Shown: positions 26,100-37,699 of the stretch, piece after piece
Layout: the number at the start of each line of letters is the position of its first letter
Numbering within the stretch: position 1 is the stretch's first letter
Assembly (NCBI GenBank): GCA_921293015.1
Contig: OV121081.1
Coordinates: 30,693,158-30,757,157, forward strand
DNA: 64,000 bases
From: Phorcus lineatus
Taxonomy: Eukaryota > Mollusca > Gastropoda > Trochida > Trochidae
Direction: 5' to 3'
Made by a program: the position numbers and the translations under genes
Notes under the pieces: model-generated
What the model was told of the DNA's origin: nothing
Databases searched by the model: none
What the model saw: only the letters and a program-made list of their open reading frames with translations

Positions 26100-27960
26100 T
26101 CTAAAGGTTTTCACATATCTTATTATAATGCATAAACCTAGAATGAACCTTAACAGATGTAAATGGACATGAAGCGATTGGGTTATTTCCAGAGAATAAT
26201 TTTAAGGTTACACACTCAGGGCTTTGATACGTCCCTGAAGAGTAGCATACATGTTCCATTATGAGATTTGGGAAATATTGAAATAATTCTTCTGTATTCA
26301 AACTGAAGTTCTACTGTCGTCATTTCATAGTTTTATAAACTCGGGGTTCCTATCGGTCATGTCCTAATTATGGAGATACGAAAATTGTTGAAATATATGC
26401 CTGAGAACTGAAGGAACAAGACCAAACAATATCATAAATTTATTTTTAGTGTTTTTTTCTCTTTCCAAATATCTTAATGTTGAAAGCCATCATGTAAAGA
26501 AGACTTTAAACATTTCAAATTGGTAAACATAAGATTCTAGTACAATGTTTGCAAACTGTATTGAAGAGACATTTAAACACCTTTTTTAAAATATTACTCC
26601 TGGACTACGGTCAACTCTTATTTGACAGTTGACACGTTGTTCTGTTTTCCAAACAACCTTATGATAGAGTAATAAAATTCTAATCTGTCTGGACTTCTGT
26701 ACTGAAATATGTCAGTGTAAACCAGTCTGGCGCTGCGAGGGTCGATATAGAAGTGGAAGCATTCATCTTAGTTAACTTACCACGCGGCGGACTCTTTCTT
26801 GATCTAATTAACAGTGAGGTCTCATAAGAAACATATGCTTGCACTGAATGCTAAGTTTTGTAACTATGGAGTGTGCAAAAGTACATCAAAGGCAAGGGCC
26901 AGAGAGACATTGTCCAAGGGAAAGGATACACAAGACACAATGAACCGACTATACGGAAGCATCACAGACAATCTTTGGCCACATCAGACAGTGATGTCTT
27001 GCTCACAAGTTCACAGCCAGACTACATAAACCAATTGTGTATTCACTGAATTCTAATTCCTTGAATACCGAAAATGTACATACATTTCAATTAAAATTGA
27101 GAAGAATAATAATATGTAACTAAAATCAAACAGGTTTCGAGAAGGTAATAGAGAGACCTGAAAATATTCCTGAAGAAGGAATAGGAACAGCATAACCGTA
27201 TCAATAACAGAAGAACTTTAGTGGAAGAAGGTTATATGTCGACATCAACTACAGGTTCTGCTGAATCTCGAATAAGAAAAGCAAAAAAGGTAAATTGGGA
27301 ATTTGTTGGTGTAAGGGGAAATGTTTGTTATTTTGTTGTGGGCAATGATAACAAGTGGGAAACCCATCGGAAATGATGAGCATTCGATCGTATATAGTAT
27401 GGTAAAGTAAATTGACAACGAGTACAAGAGGGAATAGGGCAATATAAATCTATTTTTTATATATAAGATTTTCGATAGGAATGAAATTTTTCTGTAAGTG
27501 GATTCAATTCACCACAAAGGATATGCAAGGGATGGATTTATCTCTAACATAACAACACAGCAATTTTAAGGACATTTTGACGATGTGATTTTTACAGATT
27601 ATTACGAAATTATAAGAAATGATATTTCAATTCTGTATTGAATGATTGAAATTTTGTAGTTCCTGGCCGAATTACATAATGATCGAATATTGGTTACACT
27701 ATTGTACTATCAACATTTTTATTGTATATAATCATAATCTTAGGATCTTTCTATTAACAATTATGTATACTTTTGATGTTTAATGCAATATCGTGTATAA
27801 TGGTATGTTAATCATTTTGGATGATTATATGCAAATGTATCTTCATAGCGAAATGGATTTTTGGTTAATATTTAGAGATTTAATTGAGATATTTTGTTAA
27901 GTATATAATTATATAAGTGACAAGTTTAATCAAAAGCACATATGGCATTGACTTCACCAA
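26100..27960. repeat. Array unit with anchor motif (26.7 kb), start of block beta
   Basis: 26250-27000 aligns with 23630-24330 and 38050-38440, and 27160-27400 aligns with 4500-4700 and 38480-38580 ('gcattcgatcg' at 27381 and 38562). The plus-strand frame 26814-27029 (71 codons) is frameshifted in the other units. It is taken as array debris. Confidence 0.6.
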
Positions 27961-30900
27961 ATTAAAATTTCAGAAAGATTTGACTTTCTGTCATGGTTCA
28001 CTAATCTGAATTGTGTACATATATTTATATTTCATACCTTCAATCTAAACTTTACAAGAAGCATTTTTTCGATGGAGAGCACAATTTGGATCATTTGTTT
28101 TATCACAAAGATTTATAATACAATATTTCGTTATGTTCCAAATGTACCTTGACAGTCAGATCGCCAGATCCTTTGCAAAATATGTAAACGGCTGAGGTGG
28201 ACATTAGGCTTTTTTCAAATCTTGAATGATGATTTTAAAAAAATGAAAAATTTCCTTTTACTTTAGAAACAAAAAATAAATCTCAAGTCTTTAGTCAATT
28301 TCACTCATTATTATGCTATTCATTTTAAGTGCCATTGAAATAGCACAAATTTTATATTCTGATTTTAGTTGCTAAATAAATAATGTTGAAATGTAAATCC
28401 TGTATTATAAATTGAAGGATAATATTTCGGTTTCTCATGTGAAAAATGGAGATAAAGTTGAAAAAAATCTATTCTTTTATAAAATAGAAAAAACATTTGA
28501 ATAATACATTAAGACTGGTGTTTTAAATTCTTTTCTGTTGAATTATTGATAAAGCCATCTCGTATCTTGTATCTTGTTTGCTTCATATCAAACAATGAAT
28601 AAACATGGAGATTTACAGTGAGATGGTGGAATATTCTATTGCTTGACCCTTGACAATTCAAACTCGGAATACGGAATAGCTAGACATACGTAAATATGAT
28701 TATATTTGAAATATGAAACACATGTAAATGAAATAAAGTAAGGAGCCAGTCGCAGAATAAAGCTCGTATTACTCCTTTTTCTCTAAAATTAAAAAACTGA
28801 AAGAGTTATGAATGCCACATTCAGTATTTATACTTGTTACAATTGCAAATAGTTTATTCCCAAATATGGCGATGTTAACTCTCATGCGTCGTATGCCTCC
28901 TTATAATCAAGGTTAAACCTTCCTATGATTCTGCACTATAACCTTTCTTTGTTTTCCTTTTATCATCTGTCTGTATACATCATTGGGATGTCCAGCGTAT
29001 TGGTCATGACAAACCTCTGCTTTGTCGATAAACAGGCTTCTGAAGATGTGGACTTCGATATGGTATGTTATCATTTTGACCACGAAAATCCTACTCCTGT
29101 TCCAGGAAAAGATTAAACAAATTACTTAATTATCTTGAATGTTTCCCCGACGTTTCACTTGTTTGTTTCAGTACGTTTGTGGGTTCGCATATTAAAAATA
29201 GATTTCAGAAGCTCTATCATGTGTTGCATTACTATCCAATAAAAAACCAAAAGCAGGAGCGCCATCAATGTGTGGCTGATTGCAGGACACAGTATGATTA
29301 ATGTCAATGTCTATTTTAAAGTCGTGTCTAAAGATTGCTAAGAGAAGGCAGGACCATCAAATGGAGGTAATGGAATTAATGCAAAGAGTCTACCTTTTAT
29401 CCAGGGTATTAATTAAGAATTAATTTAAGAAGAACGTTTATCATGAGAATAACTTATCTAACTCTCTTGATTGTTCACGTCCTCCTATGGAATGATCTTT
29501 CATTGATTTTCTCAGTTTCAGCTTCGACTTTGTCATCATAGGGAATAATTGCTAGATCAAGTTTCTCCCCAGTTATTGCACTGACAGCACCCAATCAGTT
29601 TGTGTTACACAATACCCTGGCCGTGATTACACTGAATCTCACAAACTACTCATCGTCGTTACCCAACTCAACATATGTCATCTTTGATAAGACAACATAT
29701 TTATCGGAAACATCTAACGAATACCTTTCAGTCCAACTCAGGAAGTTGGTCAGTAAATTATAATTAGTCAATACCTTAAAGAATGTTATGACGGCCATCC
29801 CTCAACAATTAAATTGTCATCTCTATCAAATGAATTATATATTATTTTTTTTATCCAAAATCTTGCAATGATTATATACCAAGAATCTAAATCAGAAAAG
29901 AGTAGTAAGAGTGGCATGTTTTGTGACAAATCATATCATTATTTATAATAATACTGAATTGTATTATTTTCTATTATCTTTTCATATTATTCTATAGGCT
30001 TATGGACTTTTAGTATTTGATTAAGATTGGATTGGATTAAACTGCCACAGATTGGTCCTGTTGTTACAGTACACATAGACGAGTTGGTGACAGATGAAGT
30101 TGACATTTGTACAAAAGGAGGACGGTCAAGTTGATGAAGCTAAAAGCGTCCCATTCATTTCAGTGTCACTGAACTGATGCAGTCGTTCGTCGTTATTCAT
30201 AGTTTAAATATTGAGTCTTATAAATTGGGTAGTCGCCAATAATGGATATGTTTGATTCCATTATAATGGTAAGTTTCCAGTCAATGGAGTTATTCACGAT
30301 GGTTTCAGAGTTTATATTCACATGCAATGCTCTTTCAGTCTTAAGTCAATAGCAAAGATGGATCAACTGCATCGCTGGTACCACAATCGCATTATTAACT
30401 TGCAGATGTATAAAATGGATCTGGTTTAATGACAGGCATCTTCAACTGACCTTATCAATAAGAGAGTAGTTGGATAAGGGATGAAGTCAATGCTGTCACT
30501 TCGAAGTGGAACCTGAAGATGCCAAGTACAAACAACAACAGAGGTAAACCCATGTGATTTACTGACATATGGTGTCTTGTCTTTTCAAATAGGAGGTCTA
30601 AAAACATTCAAATCCGTAATTGGCTTTGCTGACTGCAGTATTTCAAGTGTCCAGGACAAGGGAAGATGTAAACAGCTTCTTCTAGCAGTATGTTTGAAAC
30701 TGTCTCAGCTTACTATCATTTAAGTTCAGTGGGAGTTAGAGAGTTTGTTGTCAAATTGGGTAGTCACTGTTGTTTGATTTACAATTTGTTGCCAATGGGA
30801 GAAACAGAGTCAAGTTAGAAAATACACAGCCACAAAAATACACAATTGCATGGCCATGATAGGGATTTTGATTGATTGATTGATGGCTGCCTGTCAAAGA

Positions 30901-31200
30901 TAAAATCTTATAATAAGTGAAACGCTTTTATCATCAATCCTGGTCATCGAGTTCCTTCTTCGATGAGGTGGTAATGATTGGTGTTCCTTCTTTTCGTGAC
31001 TTCAAATACAAGTTTTATTATGCAATCGAAATATATGTTAAGACATAAATCTGTCCAAGACTACCGTGAGTCTGATAACCATCAGACAGAAAATCAGTTA
31101 TCATTTCAAATAGTTTCAAACTGTACCGTCTTGTCCTAGAACATACATCTGAGAAGTTTGTTTGCAAAATAAGGTAACAGACTAGCTCCAGACAGCGAGT
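27961..31200 (+). repeat. Young tandem duplication, copy 1 (3.24 kb)
   Basis: Begins attaaaatttcagaaagatt and runs to 'ctagctccagacagcgagt'. The next copy starts directly after it with the same words. Visible differences between copies are scattered single bases and a few 1-10 base indels (for example 28208 versus 31449, and 30905-30917 versus 34147). I judge identity well above 95% by eye. A 63-codon open frame (28925-29116) recurs in copy 2. No known protein is recognisable in it. Confidence 0.93.
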
Positions 31201-34200
31201 ATTAAAATTTCAGAAAGATTTGACTTTCTGTCATGGTTCACTAATCTGAATTGTGTACATATATTTATATTTCATACCTCCAATCTAAACTTTACAAGAA
31301 ACATTTTTTCAATGGAGAGCACAATTTGGATCATTTGTTTGATCACAAAGATTTACAATACAATATTTCGTTATGTTCCAAATGTACCTTGACAGTCAGA
31401 TCGCCAGATCCTTTGCAAAATATGTAAACGGCTGAGGTGGACATTAAGCTTTTTTTCAAATCTTGAATGATGGTTTTAAAAAAATGAAAAATTTCCTTTT
31501 ACTTTAGAAACAAAAAATAAATCTTAAGCCTTTAGTCAATTTCACTCATTATTATGCTATTCATTTTAAGTGCCATTGAAATAGCTCAAATTTTATATTC
31601 CGATTTTAGTTGCTAAATAAATAATGTTGAAATGTAAATCCTGTATTATAAATTGAAGGATAATATTTCGGTTTCTCATGTGAAAAATGGAGATAAAGTT
31701 GAAAAAAATCTATTCTTTTCTAAAATAGAAAAAACATTTGAATAATACATTAAGACTGGTGTTTTAAATTCTTTTCTGTTGAATTATTGATAAAGCCATC
31801 GCGTATCTTGTATCTTGTTTGCTTCATATCAAACAATGAATAAACATGGAGATTTACAGTGAGATGGTGGAATATTCTATTGCTTGACCCTTGACAATTC
31901 AAACTCGGAATACGGAATAGCTAGACATACGTAAATATGATTATATTTGAAATATGAAACACATGTAAATGAAATAAAGTAAGGAGCCAGTCGCAGAATA
32001 AAGCTCGTATTACTCCTTTTTCTCTATAATTAAAAAACTGAAAGAGTTATGAATGCCACATTCAGTATTTATACTTGTTACCATTGCAAATAGTTTATTC
32101 CCAAATATGGCGATGTTAACTCTCATGCGTCGTATGCCTCCTTATAATCAAGGTTAAACCTTCCTATGATTCTGCACTATAACCTTTCTTTGTTTGCCTT
32201 TTATCATCTGTCTGTATACATCATTGGGATGTCCAGCGTATTGGTCATGACAAACCTCTGCTTTGTCGATAAACAGGATTCTGAAGATGTGGACTTCGAT
32301 ATTGTATGTTATCATTTTGACCACGAAAATCCTACTCCTGTTCCAGGAAAAGATTAAACAAATTACTTAATTATCTTGAATGTCTCCCCGACGTTTCACT
32401 TGTTTGTTTCAGTACGTTTGTGGGTTCGCATATTAAAAATAGATTTCAGAAGCTCTATCATGTGTTGCATTACTATCCAATAAAAAACCAAAAGCAGGAG
32501 CGCCATCAATGTGTGGCTGATTGCAGGACACAGTATGATTAATGTCAATGTCTATTTTAAAGTCGTGTCTAAAGATTGCTAAGAGAAGGCAGGACCATCA
32601 AATGGAGGTAATGGAATTAATGCAAAGAGTCTACCTTTTATCCAGGGTATTAATTAAGAATTAATTTAAGAAGAACGTTTATCATGAGAATAACTTATCT
32701 AACTCTCTTGATTGTTCACGTCCTCCTATGGAATGATCTTTCATTGATTTTCTCAGTTTCAGCTTCGACTTTGTCATCATAGGGAATAATTGCTAGATCA
32801 AGTTTCTCCCCAGTTATTGCACTGACAGCACCCAATCAGTTTGTGTTACACAATACCCTGGCCGTGATTACACTGAATCTCACAAACTACTCATCGTCGT
32901 TACCCAACTCAACATATGTCATCTTTGATAAGACAACATATTTATCGGAAACATCTAACGAATACCTTTCAGTCCAACTCAGGAAGTTGATCAGTAAATT
33001 ATAATTAGTCAATACCTTAAAGAATGTTATGACGGCCATCCCTCAACAATTAAATTGTCATCTCTATTAAATGAATTATATATTATTATTTTTTTATCCA
33101 AAATCTTGCAATGATTATATACCAAGAATCTAAAATCAGAAAAGAGTAGTAAGAGTGGCATGTTTTGTGACAAATCATGCCATTATTTATAATAATACTG
33201 AATTGTATTATTTTCTATTATCTTTTCATATTATTCTATAGGCTTATGGACTTTTAGTATTTGATTAAGATTGGATTGGATTAAACTGCCACAGATTGGT
33301 CCTGTTGTTACAGTACACATAGACGAGTTGGTGACAGATGAAGTTGACATTTGTACAAAAGGAGGACGGTCAAGTTGATGAAGCTAAAAGCGTCCCATTC
33401 ATTTCAGTGTCACTGAACTGATGCAGTCGTTCGTCGTTATTCATAGTTTAAATATTGAGTCTTATAAATTGGGTAGTCGCCAATAATGGATATGTTTGAT
33501 TCCATTATAATGGTAAGTTTCCAGTCAATGGAGTTATTCACGATGGTTTCAGACTTTATATTCACATGCAATGCTCTTTTAGTCTTAAGTCAATAGCAGA
33601 GATGGATCAACTGCATCGCTGCTACCACAATCGCATTATTAACTTGCAGATGTATAAAATGGATCTGGTTTAATGACAGGCATCTTCAACTGACCTTATC
33701 AATAAGAGAGTAGTTGGATAAGGGATGAAGTCATTGCTGTCACTTCGAAGTGGAACCTGAAGATGCCAAGTACAAACAACAACAGAGGTAAACCCATGTG
33801 ATTTACTGACATATGGTGTCTTGTCTTTTCAAATAGGAGGTCTAAAAACATTCAAATCCGTAATTGGCTTTGCTGACTGCAGTATTTCAAGTGTCCAGGA
33901 CAAGGGAAGATGTAAACAGCTTCTTCTAGCAGTATGTTTGAAACTGTCTCAGCTTACTATCATTTAAGTTCAGTGGGAGTTAGAGAGTTTGTTGTCAAAT
34001 TGGGTAGTCACTGTTGTTTGATTTACAATTTGTTGCCAATGGGAGAAACAGAGTCAAGTTAGAAAATACACAGCCACAAAAATACACAATTGCATGGCCA
34101 TGATAGGGATTTTAATTGATTGATTGATGGCTGCCTGTCAAAGATAAAATTTTAAGTGAAACGCTTTTATCATCAATCCTGGTCATCGAGTTCCTTCTTC

Positions 34201-34440
34201 GATGAGGTGGTAATGATTGGTGTTCCTTCTTTTCGTGACTTCAAATACAAGTTTTATTATGCAATCGAAATATATGTTAAGACATAAATCTGTCCAAGAG
34301 TACCGTGAGTGTGATAACCATCAGACAGAAAATCAGTTATCATTTCAAATAGTTTCAAACTGTACCGTCTTGTCCAAGAACATACATCTGAGAAGTTTGT
34401 TTGCAAAATAAGGTAACAGACTAGCTCCAGGCAGCGAGTA
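31201..34440 (+). repeat. Young tandem duplication, copy 2 (3.24 kb)
   Basis: Direct head-to-tail copy of 27961-31200. At its right end the sequence continues beyond the duplicated unit into '…gcgagtatccgctccgtgacgtca', so this copy retains the original right flank while copy 1 retains the left flank ('gacttcaccaa'). The paralogous frame is 32166-32357 (63 codons) and differs at a few residues. Confidence 0.93.
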
Positions 34441-34905
34441 TCCGCTCCGTGACGTCACTAATATACTCGCTGCCATCAGAAGGCTTCAAGGTGAAAAAGC
34501 TCTAACACAGCGCGTGCAACCAACGATTGATGTCACGCTCTAAAAGTGAAACTCCTAACTCATAGGGTTCACTTTTTGTTATTTTATTAAGTTGTCTTTG
34601 AATTTTTTAAACATAACAGATTTTCCACCATATACTCATCAAATACAAAATTATATTTGAAGCAAATTACACAAACTTTTGTATTATTCATAGAATTTCA
34701 TACGCCTAACGTTTAAAACATACTCTCGAACCAATTTATTTGTATGTAAAATAACAATTTGGTTCGAGATCATCGATGACGTCAATTCCTATCGTTGTCA
34801 AGAATCTTGACAACAATGCCCCCGCAAGTGAAGGCAGGGCTACTACCGTTGAGGTACTCGAAGGGGAGGCGCCCTGACTTGGAGGTTGGATTAAAACAAG
34901 ACAAT
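34421..34905. mobile_element. Insert of about 480 bp with terminal-type hairpin and two CRE palindromes
   Basis: It is absent from the paralogous block at 40.95 kb. There 'aaataaggtaacagac' is followed at once by 'aattgaaatg…cttttcttacagcaaaat', which here resumes at about 34900. The insert opens with hairpin ggcagcgagtat (34430-34441) / atactcgctgcc (34463-34474), and has TGACGTCA at 34450-34457 and 34777-34784. It also contains a ctcgaacc…ggttcgag palindrome (34726-34769) and ttgtcaaga/tcttgacaa. Likely a non-autonomous mobile element. Confidence 0.5.
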
Positions 34906-36460
34906 TAAGATGCTAATTTCTTACGACAAAATACTACCTTTCAAATTTTAGATAATTATCAAAGGAGAACTCTAAGTATGTCATTCTAACAAAACCTGTA
35001 TCTTAGGATGTAATCCTGCAAATGTTTCTGGTTAAAAGGCAGGATGATTATCTTGAAAAAAAACCTGTCAGCTTTTTCCAAACATGCCTATGTCACTTGG
35101 CACGCGCATGCAGTTGATACGTCCTTGAAATATTTGTGAAATAATTTGCCTCATGATTTAATATCATAGTTATCAACTCTGCCTAGAATTGTAAATTTGT
35201 AAACTATTTTTGTGTCCAAGACTAACTATGAACCGAAGGCGTTACCGAAATAATTTGTTTTGCAAAGTTTGAAGAACAAGTCATATTTATTTCATGATAT
35301 CAAAATGTCAGAAGACGAAGATCCAAATCCATGTATATGTAGGATATTAAACTGATAGCATCGTGCGTTATGAAAAGGTCTTGATCTTTGATTTGACTTT
35401 GATGTCATTGTTTGATCCTTTCTTATCTAAGAGGTGACATGGTGATAAATTGTGTTGCTATTTGAAGAACAAGATGCTGTTATTCTGTGAATGGGTAATG
35501 AGAAATTTACATAAACCTTTTTTATTTCCTATAATGATTACGAACAAACAGCGCATACTTATTTTCAACCAATGTATTGACAGTTTCACGGCAGTTTTAT
35601 ACAGATGTAGTTAAAACTAGCTGTAATATTTTATGTCCCGAGGTATCACCACAGCTACGTTAAAAGGTTGATTTAATACGCATATCCGGACACGATCGAG
35701 ATAAAGTGTTCATCCCAAATGTTGTACTGTAGCTGTCTTCTGCACGAGAATTACCAAAATTGAAAAAATATAATTTCAACATCGACCAAGATCTATTCAT
35801 ATTATTATTTCCATATCTTACCTTATATCATGTTTCACCAACTTTCCTTTTTGTTTTATCTCTGAAGTCGGTACATGGTTTTTATTGGCATTTAATTGAT
35901 CCGTCTTACAGTATGACGAGATATATCTATGCAATAAACAGAGACAGACCATTACCCCAATTTGTTTCTAAGAGACAAAATTCTACGATTTAGATTTTGT
36001 ACCATTTTTAAGTGTAAAGAACTTAGCATGATCAGCTATCACTGTACAAATTAACACGTTACCACCCAGGAACAAGATAATGAAGACACTCTCGTAGACA
36101 CCAGTATATTACCTCATCATATCATATCTTAGACCCATGTGAACTAAAAGGACGTAGTCCGCACTTAAATTAACATGTTAAAAGTTTGTGTAATTTGTAA
36201 CACGTCAGAACCAATGCAAGTCAGATCCACATTAGTGTCAATGCCAATCACTCACAGGATTCTTCTTACTATGTACTTTCATCAATGGTATCATCAAAGG
36301 GAGTTTTATCTAGTTCATTCAAAAGCAGCTAAAGTTAAAGTCCAAGTTCCAATACCGAGTGTAACAGCCATCTTCATGTTTTTCCTAACATGATGTATTT
36401 ATCTTTTACTCATTTTTGGATTGTAAATTCTTCCAAAAATAGATAAATGAAACATCTAAC
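34906..36460. repeat. Paralogous block beta, right part
   Basis: It aligns with 40960-42520. Shared words include 'cagaagacgaagatccaaat', 'ggtcttgatctttgatttga', 'ttgtttgatcctttc', 'gaatgggtaatga' and 'ctcatcatatcatatctta' versus 'tcttatcatatctta'. Similarity looks like 80-85% by eye with indels. The frames at 35760-35993 and 36175-36393 are not conserved in the other block and are not called as genes. Confidence 0.65.
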
Positions 36461-36828
36461 CAACCATGTTTATTAACATATTAAAGAAAAGAAGCAACTC
36501 TGTTAACGTTATCTTTTGGAGAAAATATTCTATCTGGATGGACATCATGCATCTACATTGGACCTTAATATAGTAAATAAGTAATTTTACACTATTATGC
36601 AGAAGATCAACCAAAAGAAAGTCTTTTACTAATTGAAATTCAATGGAACATTGAAAAAGTTCTTCATTCAAATTTTGTAATGGGAATGTTTTCCTTTTGC
36701 CATAAAAAGAGAATTGAAACGTTCAGATGAACGTGAGGTTCATTGCATTTGGCATGAATAGACCATTCAAGTTTGTACAGTCAAATACAAATTATTTGTC
36801 TGTTATTGGTTTTCTTCACGTTCATAAC

Positions 36829-36912
36829 CATAATATTTCGCGATGTTTTATTATTCGCGCATTATGGCTTTGCGCGAAAAGCGCGAAAATTAAACCCCCG
36901 TGAAATATTATG
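36829..36912. mobile_element. CG-rich fold-back repeat (84 bp)
   Basis: cataatatttcgcg (36829-36842) pairs with cgtgaaatattatg (36899-36912). The interior contains several 'cgcgaaaa' words in both orientations. The dense CpG and symmetrical layout stand out sharply in AT-rich flanks. Probably a small MITE. It sits between array blocks. Confidence 0.5.
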
Positions 36913-36929
36913 ATTTTACAGTATGCAAT

Positions 36930-37450
36930 AAAATAAAAGGACTCACCATGACAATTGTATTACGTCCCACTCCTGGTCATTTATCCTATAATATGTCTGT
37001 GCCAAGATGCCAATCCTACTATCAAATGGCTTCTATGATAACACACCTCGACAAACGATAAACAGTAAACACGTCCAGAGATTTGGACTTTGAAAGTAAA
37101 TGTTTTGAAAGAAAGAAACAAACGTGTTAATCGTCTTGGCTGCAACTTCCCTGACGTGGCACATACTTATTGCCTTCATTAGTGGGTTCACTTATTTGAT
37201 ATATAAGAAGCTTGATAAATTTGAATTGTAATCCAAGAAGCCAAATGCCAAGAGCAGGCCTTTCGCCAACGTGTTACTGATTGCAGGAAAAAGTAGATTC
37301 AGTGTCAATTTATGATAACATCAAACTACTCTACATGTGCCAACTTTGATAAGACAATATAAATTGAAAAAATGAACATCGCAGAATTTTTCCAAATCAT
37401 TTAAACGTGAAAGAAAATGACTCAAGTATGATATGGCTTTAATGATATCC
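36930..37450. repeat. Partial paralogous fragment gamma
   Basis: A short and more diverged relative of 28.95-29.35 kb and 39.1-39.5 kb. Words such as 'atatgtctgtgcc', 'cctcgacaaacgataaacag', 'gatttggacttt', 'gtgggttcac' and 'tgattgcagga' occur in the same order, with large deletions. It lies just left of block delta. Confidence 0.5.
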
Positions 37451-37699
37451 CCCTTTAAAATGAATTATACTTATTTTATTTTCTTGTTAAAATTGCGTCT
37501 TGTTATTTTAAACAACCAAAAACAACATTGTTTTCGAGCAAAAAGACATATTCTTAAACGGATTATAACACTCCGTATAACCAATTGCTGTGTCGAAACT
37601 GCCCCTACCCCTTACCCTTTAAAAAATCTTGGATCTACCACTGCTTTGAAGACTAATTCTTAGAAATTTTTCAATGGCATGTCACGTATCTTTTATTCA

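Noticed and set aside
28925-29116. 63-codon plus-strand frame duplicated at 32166-32357
   Set aside because: It is preserved only because the whole 3.24 kb segment was recently duplicated. The corresponding sequence in block delta (about 39.1-39.3 kb) is disrupted. No domain.
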